In this document: positions 18,685-27,035 of the stretch, in pieces
Position numbering within the stretch: position 1 is the first letter of the stretch
Layout: every line of letters begins with the position of its first letter
Source: Rhizobium albus
Lineage (GTDB): Bacteria; Pseudomonadota; Alphaproteobacteria; Rhizobiales; Rhizobiaceae
DNA length: 64,000 bases
Assembly (NCBI GenBank): GCA_030160035.1
Contig: BSNO01000001.1
Location: 434,001 to 498,000, forward strand
Reading direction: 5' to 3'
Program-made: the position numbers and the translations under genes
The notes under the pieces: generated by a model
What the model was told of the DNA's origin: nothing
The model's database searches: none
The model's input: only the letters and a program-made list of their open reading frames with translations

Positions 18685-19164
18685 ATGATGGCTCTTCGCA
18701 CGCACATGGTCTCGTTCAAGATGCTGACGGCGGCGCTTGCCGTTGCGGCCGGCTTAACGGTTCCCGCCAAGGCAAGCGGGCCCGTAGCCGTCGTCCCAAA
18801 CGAAGTGGTCTATCCAGGCCAGGAAATCGACATCGCGCTGATGCGCGAAGTCGAGGTCACCAATCCGAACATCCGCGCCGATTACATCTCGTCGATGGCC
18901 GAACTCGAAGGCGCCGTGGCGCGCCGCACGCTTCTACCGGGCCGGGTCATCCCGACGTCGGCAGTTCGTGCATCCTATGCAGTCGAACGCGGACAACCGG
19001 TAAAGCTGGTTTATTCCAGTGGCGGTCTCGTCATCACCGCCTCCGGCAGCCCCCTGAAATCCGCGGCGATCGGCGACTTCATTCAGGTGCGAAACCTCGA
19101 AAGCGGAAGCACCGTTTCCGGCACCGTGATGGCGAACGGGACCGTACAGGTCATCGCGCAATGA
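18685..19164 (+). CDS. flgA: Flagellar P-ring assembly chaperone FlgA
   Basis: Periplasmic chaperone for FlgI polymerisation. The ATG at 18685 gives about 159 residues and a signal peptide (MLTAALAVAAGLTVPAKASG) with likely cleavage after AKA. A TTG at 18670 would add 5 residues. The SAF-like C-terminal half includes RRTLLPGRVIPTSAVR and SGSTVSGTVMANGTVQVIAQ. The stop overlaps the flgI start. Confidence 0.9.
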   Translation: MMALRTHMVSFKMLTAALAVAAGLTVPAKASGPVAVVPNEVVYPGQEIDIALMREVEVTNPNIRADYISSMAELEGAVARRTLLPGRVIPTSAVRASYAVERGQPVKLVYSSGGLVITASGSPLKSAAIGDFIQVRNLESGSTVSGTVMANGTVQVIAQ

Positions 19165-20294
19165 AATCCTCGATATCAGGCCGCTTCGTCATCATGCTTG
19201 CCGCATCACTGGTGATGCTTTCGGGTGGCCTCATCGGCAGCGCCGACGCGAATTCGCGCATCAAGGACATCGCGCAGGTTCAAAGCGCGCGCGACAACCA
19301 ATTGATCGGCTACGGCCTGGTCGTCGGTCTTCAGGGCACCGGCGACGGTCTGCGTGCCTCTCCATTCACCGAACAATCGCTGCGCGCGATGCTCCAGAAT
19401 CTCGGCATCTCTACCGATGGCCGTACGACGAACGCCAACAATGTCGCAGCCGTCATGGTGACGGCAACGCTGCCACCCTTCGCGAGCGCGGGTTCGCGGG
19501 TCGATGTCACCGTCAGTTCGCTTGGGGACGCCACCTCCCTGCGCGGCGGAACGCTGGTGATGACCTCGCTTTCGGGCGCCGATGGCCAGATCTACGCTGT
19601 GGCCCAGGGCAGCGTGGTCGTCTCCGGCTTCCAGGCCGAAGGCCAGGCGCAGCAATTGACCCAGGGTGTGACGACTGCCGGTCGCGTGCCGAATGGTGCG
19701 ATCATCGAGCGTGAAGTAGGCGCCCAGTTCGAGGCGGCCGATCACCTCGTGTTCCAGCTGCGCAATCCCGATTTCGGCACGGCCGTCGCGGTTGCCGATG
19801 TCGTCAATGCCTATACGAGCCAGCGCTATGGCGTCGCGACCGCTGATGCGCGCGACAGCACCGAAATCACCGTGCGCAAGCCGGCCAATGCAGGTGCGCT
19901 GACCCGTTTTCTTGCAGAGATCGAAGGCCTAACCGTCGTGCCCGACGCGCCGGCGCGCGTCGTGGTCAACGAGAAGACCGGGACGATCGTGATCGGGCAC
20001 GATGTGCGCATTTCGCCGGTGGCTGTCAGCTACGGAACACTGACCGTTCGCGTCAACGAAACGCCGACGATCGTCCAGCCGCTGCCGTTTTCCGACGGCG
20101 TGACGGCGGAAGAGCCGAACACTGACATCTATGCCGACGTCGAAGGCGGGCAGGTTGCTATCCTCGATGGACCGAACCTGCAGGCGCTCGTTTCCGGCCT
20201 CAACGGCATCGGCGTCAAGCCCGACGGCATCATCTCCATTCTCCAGGGCATCAAATCAGCCGGAGCACTTCAGGCGGAGCTTGTATTGCAATGA
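19161..20294 (+). CDS. flgI: Flagellar P-ring protein FlgI
   Basis: Forms the periplasmic P ring around the rod; 377 residues. Signal peptide with hydrophobic core VIMLAASLVMLSGGLIG and cleavage after SADA. Family motifs include IKDIAQVQSARDNQLIGYGL and VVGLQGTGDGL, and the C-terminal VSGLNGIGVKPDGIISILQ and IKSAGALQAELVLQ. Overlaps flgA and motE by 4 bases. Confidence 0.96.
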   Translation: MKSSISGRFVIMLAASLVMLSGGLIGSADANSRIKDIAQVQSARDNQLIGYGLVVGLQGTGDGLRASPFTEQSLRAMLQNLGISTDGRTTNANNVAAVMVTATLPPFASAGSRVDVTVSSLGDATSLRGGTLVMTSLSGADGQIYAVAQGSVVVSGFQAEGQAQQLTQGVTTAGRVPNGAIIEREVGAQFEAADHLVFQLRNPDFGTAVAVADVVNAYTSQRYGVATADARDSTEITVRKPANAGALTRFLAEIEGLTVVPDAPARVVVNEKTGTIVIGHDVRISPVAVSYGTLTVRVNETPTIVQPLPFSDGVTAEEPNTDIYADVEGGQVAILDGPNLQALVSGLNGIGVKPDGIISILQGIKSAGALQAELVLQ

Positions 20295-20821
20295 GCATGA
20301 AACGCATGGCACTCGCCTGTCTCGGCTTCAACGCCTGCGCCGTCGGCGCTTTCTTGATCGCGCTGCCGCTTTCGATGAGCGGCGCCAACGCGCAGGGCAA
20401 TGTCGATCCGGCAATCAGCGCCGATATCGAGGCTTACTGCACCAACATCGCGGACGCTGCCCGTGATCGTCGCTATCTCTTGCAGAAGCAGGAGCTCGAC
20501 ACGCTGCAGGCGGGTATCGACGAGCGCATCGTGGTGCTCGAGGAGCGCCGTGCCGAGTATGAAGACTGGCTGAAGCGTCGAAACGACTTCCTGCAGCAGG
20601 CAGAGCAGGGGCTTATCGACATCTACAAGGGCATGCGGCCTGATGCGGCTGCGGAGCGCCTCGAGAACGTCAATGCCGAGATTGCAGCCGCAATCATCAT
20701 GAAGCTCAGCCCGCGCATCGCCAGCCAGATCCTCAACGAGATGGACAGCCAAGTCGCTGCCGCACTCACCTCCGTGATCGCAAGTGCTGCGGATGAAACG
20801 ACGTCGAGAAACCCATCATGA
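20291..20821 (+). CDS. motE: Periplasmic MotC chaperone MotE
   Basis: In S. meliloti MotE is a periplasmic chaperone for MotC. This 176-residue product has a signal peptide (hydrophobic stretch about 7-30, cleavage after ANA). A coiled-coil region of about 60 residues follows (RRYLLQKQELDTLQAGIDER and neighbouring). The C-terminal helical domain reads AAAIIMKLSPRIASQILNEM and resembles the MgtE/FliG N-terminal repeat. Overlaps flgI and flgH. The matching motC is at 35025. Confidence 0.85.
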   Translation: MSMKRMALACLGFNACAVGAFLIALPLSMSGANAQGNVDPAISADIEAYCTNIADAARDRRYLLQKQELDTLQAGIDERIVVLEERRAEYEDWLKRRNDFLQQAEQGLIDIYKGMRPDAAAERLENVNAEIAAAIIMKLSPRIASQILNEMDSQVAAALTSVIASAADETTSRNPS

Positions 20822-21528
20822 TGCGCCGATTGCCTCTCATCGCGACGCTCGCGCTTCTCGCCGGCTGTAATTCGCAGACTTTCAACGAGATCGGTCGGGC
20901 TCCGGCCATGAGCCCGGTGGGGGCCGGCCTGACCTATGGACAGACGCCACAGATGGCGCTTTATCCGAAGCAGCCCTATACGACCAATCGAAGCTTCTCC
21001 ATCTGGCAGGACAGCCAGAGCGCTCTTTTCAAGGATGCGCGCGCGATCAATGTCGGCGACATTCTGACAGTTGATATAGCGATCAACGACCGCGCCGCGT
21101 TCGACAACGAGACCGAACGAAGCCGCACCAACCGGAGCGGCATCGGGTTCGGCGGCAGCTACAACCTGTTTGGCGGCACCGGATCGGGTGAGGCCGACGT
21201 CGATTTCGGCTCGAACACTGCCACCAATGGATCTGGTTCCACGGCGCGTTCCGAGCAGTTGCGCCTCAGCGTTGCGGCCGTGGTGACGGGCATTCTCGAG
21301 AACGGGAACCTCGTCATCAGCGGTTCTCAGGAGGTGCGCGTCAATCAGGAGCTTCGCATCCTGAATATTGCGGGGATAGCGCGTCCGCGCGATGTCGACG
21401 CCTTCAATCGAATCTCATATGAAAAGATCGCCGAAGCACGCATCTCCTATGGTGGTCGTGGCCGGTTGACCGAGGTGCAGCAGCCTCCGGTCGGTCAGCA
21501 GTTCGTCGATATCTATTCGCCGATCTGA
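20818..21528 (+). CDS. flgH: Flagellar L-ring lipoprotein FlgH
   Basis: Outer-membrane L-ring subunit, 236 residues. The lipobox LLAGC places the lipidated cysteine at residue 17. Downstream motifs are SIWQDSQSALFKDARAINVG, DILTVDIAINDRAAFDNETE and ENGNLVISGSQEVRVNQELR, all characteristic. Overlaps the motE stop. Confidence 0.96.
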   Translation: MMRRLPLIATLALLAGCNSQTFNEIGRAPAMSPVGAGLTYGQTPQMALYPKQPYTTNRSFSIWQDSQSALFKDARAINVGDILTVDIAINDRAAFDNETERSRTNRSGIGFGGSYNLFGGTGSGEADVDFGSNTATNGSGSTARSEQLRLSVAAVVTGILENGNLVISGSQEVRVNQELRILNIAGIARPRDVDAFNRISYEKIAEARISYGGRGRLTEVQQPPVGQQFVDIYSPI

Positions 21529-21557
21529 CGACGGCGGGAACGGGCGGCGGGGGTGAC

Positions 21558-22043
21558 ATGACGACACCTGATGACACGGGCGATGCGCCTAAGAAACCTT
21601 CGGCAATCATTACGATCGCTGTGGTTCTGGCTTTGTCTGCCGTTGCGGCCGGCGGAGGCTGGTTCGTCGGCGGCATGCTCGCACCGCAGGTGGAGGCCGC
21701 CGTGCCACCAGCCGACGCTGAAGACCATGACGGCGAGGCAGAGGGCGAAGCACACGCGGTACCCAAAGTGGTGGCGCTCGATGCCATCACCACCAATCTT
21801 GCCTATCCGTCCGAAAACTGGATCCGCCTCGAAGTCTCACTGGTGTTCGCCGAAATGGCGGACGAAGCCATGGCGCAGACGATCCATCAGGATATCATCG
21901 CCTATCTGCGCACGGTCTCGCTGCAGCAGATCGAGGGCGCACGCGGCTTCCAGCATCTCAAAGAAGACCTGACCGAACGGGCGGCGTTGCGCTCGCAAGG
22001 CAAGGTCGCCAGCCTCATGTTCAGGACCTTCGTGATCGAATGA
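21558..22043 (+). CDS. fliL: Flagellar basal-body protein FliL
   Basis: Single-pass inner-membrane protein near the stator, 161 residues. N-terminal cytoplasmic tail, TM at about 15-38 (IITIAVVLALSAVAAGGGWF), an acidic linker, and the periplasmic FliL domain with WIRLEVSLVFAEMADEAMAQ and DIIAYLRTVSLQQIEGARGF. The stop overlaps fliP. A second FliL-like protein is encoded at 49127. Confidence 0.92.
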   Translation: MTTPDDTGDAPKKPSAIITIAVVLALSAVAAGGGWFVGGMLAPQVEAAVPPADAEDHDGEAEGEAHAVPKVVALDAITTNLAYPSENWIRLEVSLVFAEMADEAMAQTIHQDIIAYLRTVSLQQIEGARGFQHLKEDLTERAALRSQGKVASLMFRTFVIE

Positions 22044-22777
22044 ACCGATTGCTCATAGCTGGCTTCGCCATGATGGCGTTGATGGCCAGCGCCCAGGCCC
22101 AGGGGATTGATCCCGGTCTGTTCGAGACGCCCGTCGATGGGTCCGTCGCGAGCTGGATTATCCGTACCTTTGGACTGATCACCGTCCTGTCGGTCGCGCC
22201 TGGCATCCTGATCATGGTGACCAGCTTTCCGCGCCTGATCATCGCCTTTGCGATCCTGCGCGCTGGCATGGGACTGCAGACGACGCCGGCGAACCTCATC
22301 CTCGTGTCGCTCGCTCTCTTCATGACCTTCTACATCATGGCGCCCACCTTCGACCGCGCCTGGTCGGAAGGCGTGCAGCCGTTGATGGAGAACGAGATCG
22401 ACGAGACGGAGGCCATCGCGCGCATTTCCGATCCTTTCCGCGACTTCATGATGGCGAACACGCGCGACCAGGATCTCAATCTGTTCATCGATATCGCAAC
22501 GGAGCGTGGTCAGACGGTCGAAACGGATGGCGAGATCGACCTGCGCGTCCTGACGCCTGCCTTCATGATCTCGGAGATCCGCCGCGGCTTCGAGATCGGC
22601 TTCCTCATCGTGTTGCCATTTCTCGTGATCGATCTGGTCGTCGCGACGATCACCATGTCGATGGGCATGATGATGCTGCCGCCAACGGCGATCTCGCTGC
22701 CGTTCAAGATCCTGTTCTTCGTCCTAATAGACGGCTGGAACCTGCTCGTCGGGTCGTTGGTGCGCTCTTTCGTTTGA
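22040..22777 (+). CDS. fliP: Flagellar export gate protein FliP
   Basis: Core of the type III export gate, 245 residues, made with a signal peptide (AMMALMASAQAQ). Family motifs: TSFPRLIIAFAILRAGMGLQ, PNL-type loop APTFDRAW, EIRRGFEIGFLIVLPFLVID and MGMMMLPPTAISLPFKILFF. Four membrane segments. Last gene of the long rightward basal-body operon. Confidence 0.96.
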   Translation: MNRLLIAGFAMMALMASAQAQGIDPGLFETPVDGSVASWIIRTFGLITVLSVAPGILIMVTSFPRLIIAFAILRAGMGLQTTPANLILVSLALFMTFYIMAPTFDRAWSEGVQPLMENEIDETEAIARISDPFRDFMMANTRDQDLNLFIDIATERGQTVETDGEIDLRVLTPAFMISEIRRGFEIGFLIVLPFLVIDLVVATITMSMGMMMLPPTAISLPFKILFFVLIDGWNLLVGSLVRSFV

Positions 22778-23037
22778 ACGCGCTGCAAGCGGATCGTCTA
22801 CCTTAGCCATCCCTTAACCATGATGCGGGTTATGGCCCGCTCCATGCCTGCCGAACGCGTGTTCGGGAGGCCGGTTAAGTGTTTGGAAAGCGGCCTCGGC
22901 GAAGTTGATCTCAACATGGCGGGTTCGCTTCTGACTGAGGTCTAAGCAGAGTGGCATGAAGCCTAAACCGTCATCGCCGGTAATCTTTTGCAGTCCGGTA
23001 TGTCCCTGAAAAGTATACAGTCCAAGGGATTACACCT
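22778..23037 (+). promoter_or_regulatory. Leader and promoter region of flagellin gene 1
   Basis: 260 bases between fliP and the first flagellin. The Shine-Dalgarno AAGGGA (23024-23029) sits 8 bases before the ATG. An 11-base sequence GCATGAAGCCT at 22954-22964 recurs upstream of flagellin 2 (24186-24196) at nearly the same distance from the start codon (84 against 73 bases). I could not place -35/-10 boxes. Confidence 0.4.
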
Positions 23038-23982
23038 ATGTCGAGCCTTCTTACGAACACTTCTGCGATGTCCGCTCTGCAGACGCTGCGTTCGATCAAT
23101 TCCGAAATGTCGCAGACCCAGAGCCGCATTTCGTCGGGTATGAAAGTCGGCGAAGCTTCCGACAACGCTGCCTACTGGTCAATCGCGACCACCATGCGTT
23201 CGGACGACAAGGCGCTTTCGTCGGTTCAGGACGCACTCGGCCTCGGCGCTGCCAAGATCGACACCGCCTACACCGGTATGAACGCCGCGATCGAAGTCGT
23301 CGACGAAATCAAGACCAAGCTGGTTGCAGCTTCCGAGCCGGGCGTCGACAAGGCCAAGGTTCAGAAGGAAATCACGCAGCTCCAGGAGCAGCTGACCAGC
23401 CTGACCAAGTCCTCGTCGTTCAACGGCGAAAACTGGCTCTATCACGACGATAACAACACCGCTTCCACGAAGTCGGTCGTTGGTTCGTTCAACCGTGACG
23501 CCAGCAACAACGTCAGCCTGACGACGCTCGATATCGACACGACCACGACGTCGCTGATCGAAGTCAATGCTTCAGGCGCTTACGTGGCTTCCGGCAATGG
23601 TCTTTTGTCTAACGATCTGACCTACACCACTGCCAGCGGCGCTTCCGCATCGCTGAGCGGCGTGAACGTCATGAACCTCGACATCACCGACATGTCGGCT
23701 GGTGATCTTTCGAACGCTCTGTCTGGCGTCGACTCGGTTCTCCAGAGCATGACCGATGCCGCTGCCGATCTCGGTGCCGTCAAGAAGCGCGTCGAGATGC
23801 AGAACGACTTCGTGTCCGACCTGAAGACCTCCATCAACAGCGGTATCGGTCGCCTCGTCGATGCCGACATGAACGAAGAATCCACCCGCCTCCGCGCTCT
23901 GCAGACGCAGCAGCAGCTTGGCATCCAGGCACTCTCGATCGCAAACTCGCAGTCGCAGAACATCCTGCAGCTCTTCGGCTAA
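23038..23982 (+). CDS. fla: Flagellin 1
   Basis: Filament subunit of 314 residues. Conserved coiled D0/D1 ends are present: N-terminal SALQTLRSINSEMSQTQSRI and SSGMKVGEASDNAAYWSIAT, C-terminal LVDADMNEESTRLRALQTQQ and LGIQALSIANSQSQNILQLF. The central part (about 125-235) is short and rich in Ser/Thr/Asn, and the protein is shorter than the roughly 395-residue S. meliloti flagellins. It is a plausible acceptor for the glycosylation genes next door. Followed by two hairpins and a second flagellin gene. Confidence 0.95.
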   Translation: MSSLLTNTSAMSALQTLRSINSEMSQTQSRISSGMKVGEASDNAAYWSIATTMRSDDKALSSVQDALGLGAAKIDTAYTGMNAAIEVVDEIKTKLVAASEPGVDKAKVQKEITQLQEQLTSLTKSSSFNGENWLYHDDNNTASTKSVVGSFNRDASNNVSLTTLDIDTTTTSLIEVNASGAYVASGNGLLSNDLTYTTASGASASLSGVNVMNLDITDMSAGDLSNALSGVDSVLQSMTDAAADLGAVKKRVEMQNDFVSDLKTSINSGIGRLVDADMNEESTRLRALQTQQQLGIQALSIANSQSQNILQLFG

Positions 23983-23994
23983 AAACAAACTTGA

Positions 23995-24020
23995 GGTTCC
24001 GGGCGGAGACGTCCGGAACC
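23995..24020 (+). terminator. Hairpin after flagellin 1
   Basis: Perfect 8-bp stem GGTTCCGG / CCGGAACC with a 10-base loop, 13 bases after the flagellin 1 stop. It is not followed by a T run, so it may protect the 3' end of a highly expressed mRNA rather than terminate. Confidence 0.5.
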
Positions 24021-24036
24021 TATCAACCCTTAAAAG

Positions 24037-24066
24037 CGCCGTGGTCCGAATGGGCCGCGGCGTTTT
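24037..24066 (+). terminator. Rho-independent terminator of flagellin 1
   Basis: Stem of about 11 bp including G-U pairs (CGCCG at 24037-24041 with CGGCG at 24058-24062, extended inwards), loop GAAT, followed by TTTT. Preceding AAAA allows a weaker reverse-strand role. Confidence 0.65.
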
Positions 24067-24258
24067 CGCGTTTAGGCTCGTCGCCCCAATGGTAAATGTT
24101 CAGGGCCATATGTTAGCATTGCATTAACCTAAATAGATTGTAATCCTCCTCACAGACGAAACGTCGTCGAGTCACTCGCCGACACGCATGAAGCCTTTCG
24201 TCTCGCACATGACGCGCTTTCAGTTTGTATCAGTCACGCGATAAAGGGCTTTACCCAG
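24067..24258 (+). promoter_or_regulatory. Leader and promoter region of flagellin gene 2
   Basis: 192 bases between the flagellin 1 terminator and flagellin 2. It carries the shared GCATGAAGCCT (24186-24196), a short palindrome CGAGTCACTCG (24168-24178) about 80 bases before the start, and a Shine-Dalgarno AAAGGG (24243-24248) 10 bases from the ATG. The separate terminator and leader suggest flagellin 2 has its own promoter. Confidence 0.4.
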
Positions 24259-25206
24259 ATGACGAGTCTCCTCACCAACAGCGCAGCCATGGGCGCGCTG
24301 CAGACACTGCGCTCCATCAATTCCGACATGGAAACGACGCAGAACCGCATTTCTTCGGGCATGAAGGTTCAGACGGCTGGCGACAATGCCGCCTACTGGT
24401 CGATTGCCACGACCATGCGCTCGGACAACAAGGCGCTTTCGACCGTTCAGGATGCACTCGGCCTCGGCGCCGCCAAAGTCGATACCGCATACACGGGTCT
24501 GAACGCTGCGATCGAAGTCGTCGACGAAATTAAAGCGAAGCTGGTTGCAGCCTCGGAGCCGGGCGTCGACAAGAACAAGATCCAGAAGGAAATCACGCAG
24601 CTTCAGGATCAGCTGAAGAGCGTCGTCGGCTCAGCATCGTTCTCGGGCGAGAACTGGCTGTCGCACAGCACTGACAACGTCGCGGGCACGAAGTCGATCG
24701 TCGGCTCGTTCAACCGTGACTCCCAGAACAACGTCTCCATCACCAAGCTCGATGTCGACACGACCGCAACTTCGCTGATCGAGACCGACGCAACCGGCGG
24801 TTACGTCGCTTCCGGCACCGGCCTTCTTTCCAACGATCTGCGCTACATCAACGCTTCGGGTGCATCCGCTGCAATTACGGGCGTTTCGGTCCTGACACTC
24901 GACATTTCCGCCATGACTGCCGGCGCTCTCAGCAACGCACTTTCGGGCGTTGACGCTGTCTTGCAGTCGATGACGGATGCTGCTGCCGACCTCGGTGCTG
25001 TCAAGAGCCGCATCGAAATGCAGGAAGACTTCGTCGCCAATCTGATGGACTCCATCGACAGCGGTATCGGCCGTCTCGTCGACGCCGACATGAACGAAGA
25101 ATCCACCCGTCTGCGGGCCCTTCAGACCCAGCAGCAGCTTGGCATCCAGTCGCTGTCGATCGCCAACTCGAACTCGCAGAACATCCTGCAGCTCTTCCAG
25201 GGCTGA
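24259..25206 (+). CDS. fla: Flagellin 2
   Basis: Tandem paralogue of flagellin 1, 315 residues, aligning along its whole length. The ends are nearly identical (SALQTLRS is replaced by GALQTLRSINSDMETTQNRI at the N-terminus; LVDADMNEESTRLRALQTQQ is unchanged). Most differences are in the central Ser/Thr-rich segment (about 125-235). Two flagellins would allow a mixed filament, as in other rhizobia. Followed by a strong bidirectional terminator before the convergent glycosylation operon. Confidence 0.95.
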   Translation: MTSLLTNSAAMGALQTLRSINSDMETTQNRISSGMKVQTAGDNAAYWSIATTMRSDNKALSTVQDALGLGAAKVDTAYTGLNAAIEVVDEIKAKLVAASEPGVDKNKIQKEITQLQDQLKSVVGSASFSGENWLSHSTDNVAGTKSIVGSFNRDSQNNVSITKLDVDTTATSLIETDATGGYVASGTGLLSNDLRYINASGASAAITGVSVLTLDISAMTAGALSNALSGVDAVLQSMTDAAADLGAVKSRIEMQEDFVANLMDSIDSGIGRLVDADMNEESTRLRALQTQQQLGIQSLSIANSNSQNILQLFQG

Positions 25207-25241
25207 TAGCCGCCTCCGGTTCGCGCCGGGCGCTTCAAATC

Positions 25242-25275
25242 AAAACCCCGGGGTCCGATGGATCCCGGGGTTTTT
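25242..25275. terminator. Bidirectional Rho-independent terminator
   Basis: Perfect 11-bp stem AAAACCCCGGG / CCCGGGGTTTT (25242-25252 and 25264-25274), extended inwards by GTCC/GGAT with one G-U pair to 15 bp, ending in TTTTT. The A run on the other side gives the same signal in reverse. It separates convergent flagellin 2 and the FlmG-like gene. Confidence 0.88.
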
Positions 25276-25297
25276 CTGTTTAGGCTGAAATTTTGCG

Positions 25298-26935
25298 TCA
25301 GGCGCGAGGGTATGACTGGCTCCAGTCGATCTTTCGACCGGAAATGCTCTTCTCTTCTGCCCAGGTCGCGATCGATCCCCAGTTGAATAGGATCGTCTTC
25401 ATCAGCTCGATCGGCTCGTCGGGACTGGTCGGCATGTAGCGCGTTGCGGGGTGCCACGGCATGCCGTCGGTTCCAAGCCGGGTTCGGCTGTGCTCTGGAC
25501 CAAATAGCAGCGTGGGTACGCCCAGGCCGGCGGAGAGCTCGGCAGTGGCCGTCCCGGCGGAGATGACGAGGTCACAGGCACCCGCAAGCAGGGCCGCTCC
25601 GGCGAGATCGTTCATCTGGTCGATGGAGGTAAATTGCGTGACGGGAAGTCCCAATTCCTGCATCAGCGCGACTTCATCGGCGCACTGATCGTACTGAAGA
25701 CAGATGAAACCGCTTTTCCCTAGAAGCTTCAGAGCTGCGATGTGCTCGGCGCGCAGATAGTTCTTGTCCCGGTGGAGGTTGCGAAGGCTCGAGCGCCAGC
25801 AAAGACCGATGACCGGCTGATCGGGTCGCGCATTCATGGCTTCGCGGACGTTGTTTTCGACTTCCGGGCTGCGCTTCAGAAATGGCCTCGCCTTCGTTTT
25901 CAGGGCCACGACGGACGGGCGAAGGAACCGCGGAAGAGAGCCGAGCGGGGTCTCGAAATCGAATTCGGCGTAGAGCGCAGGGGTGCGGTTGACCGCAGGC
26001 ACGACAGGTCGGACGGTGATGTCCGGCAGGGACGGCCGGAACAGCGGGACAAGCTTCGCTGTGCATTCGAAGGTCACGTCGGCGCCGAGCTCGACGAGGT
26101 CCGCAAGCAGTCCGGCAAAGCGGATCTCGTCGCCAACGCCTTGCTCGCGCCAGACGAGGATCTTCTTGCCTTGCAGCGCTTCGCCCTGCCACCGCGGAAT
26201 GTCGAACTGCCGGCGTTCGGATGGAAAATCGCTGATATTCCAGCGAACATCGTAATTGTCGAAGGCATCCGGCAGCTTGCCGGCTGCCATCTGGTGAAGG
26301 GAGAGGTGCCAGCGAGCTACGTCGCAATTCGGATCGCGCGCCAGGATTGCTTCCTGAATCGCCATCGCTTTGTCAAAATTCCCGCGATCTTCCTCGATGA
26401 TCCCTGCGACCGTCTGGATCGAGGCCCAGATCTTCACGTCTGAGTTGCGCCAGACATCAATCAATTCAAGTGCCTGTTCCGGATATCCGGCGGCAACGAG
26501 ACAGTCGATCCAGATATGGTCGACCGTCGCTTTCTCTTCATCGGTCGTGGCCAGTGCCCGTACCTGGGGATAATGCTCCGCGACGTAAGCGTGGTTGGCA
26601 GTCTTGGATGCTGCGGTAAGCCTGTTGATCAACAGCCGGTGCGGCGGCGAGGGGAAAAGAGCGATCGCCTGATCGAAAAGGGCTTCGGCGGTTTTGTAAC
26701 GCCGCTCCTGAAGTGCCTTCGTGGCCTCGGTGGTAAGCTCGATCGCTTTCTTCGTCGCCTTGCGCTCTGCCTTGGATGCTGGAGGGGCGTTGAAAGCCGG
26801 CCTTGCTGCCTGGGTGTGGGTCTTCGCGGCAACCGCGGCCAGCAATGCCTGCGCCCCCTTCATGCGGGCCGTTAGCTGGTCCTCGGCAGGCTTTACGTTG
26901 CCGCTTTGGCCAAGGGCAGGCTTGGGGTTCGCCAT
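25298..26935 (-). CDS. FlmG-like TPR-glycosyltransferase, putative flagellin glycosyltransferase
   Basis: 545 residues; last gene of the leftward Pse operon and convergent with flagellin 2. The N-terminal half (about 60-240) contains TPR-type helical repeats (ALQERRYKTAEALFDQAIAL; GNFDKAMAIQEAILARDPNC; AAGKLPDAFDNYDVRW). From about 255 a GT-B fold domain begins with KKILVWREQGVGDEIRFAGL and ends with a nucleotide-sugar region (VISAGTATAELSAGLGVPTL, LLFGPEHSRTRLG). This TPR plus GT-B layout is that of Caulobacter FlmG, which binds flagellins and transfers pseudaminic acid. Start ATG 26935 has AGAGGA 7 bases upstream. Function inferred from layout and context. Confidence 0.75.
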   Translation of the reverse strand: MANPKPALGQSGNVKPAEDQLTARMKGAQALLAAVAAKTHTQAARPAFNAPPASKAERKATKKAIELTTEATKALQERRYKTAEALFDQAIALFPSPPHRLLINRLTAASKTANHAYVAEHYPQVRALATTDEEKATVDHIWIDCLVAAGYPEQALELIDVWRNSDVKIWASIQTVAGIIEEDRGNFDKAMAIQEAILARDPNCDVARWHLSLHQMAAGKLPDAFDNYDVRWNISDFPSERRQFDIPRWQGEALQGKKILVWREQGVGDEIRFAGLLADLVELGADVTFECTAKLVPLFRPSLPDITVRPVVPAVNRTPALYAEFDFETPLGSLPRFLRPSVVALKTKARPFLKRSPEVENNVREAMNARPDQPVIGLCWRSSLRNLHRDKNYLRAEHIAALKLLGKSGFICLQYDQCADEVALMQELGLPVTQFTSIDQMNDLAGAALLAGACDLVISAGTATAELSAGLGVPTLLFGPEHSRTRLGTDGMPWHPATRYMPTSPDEPIELMKTILFNWGSIATWAEEKSISGRKIDWSQSYPRA

Positions 26936-27035
26936 TGTGCGATCCTCTGCTGGAATGGTTTCCGTCGAGGATGCCTTGTCGCAGGCCTATGTTGTGCGAG
27001 CCTTGTCGGCGCGGGCGTCGGTTCTGGTGGAATGC

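Noticed and set aside
22964-22985. Possible sigma-28 type promoter (TAAA and GCCGGTAA) upstream of flagellin 1
   Set aside because: The spacing is only 8 bases instead of about 15, rhizobia generally lack FliA, and no such pair is seen before flagellin 2.
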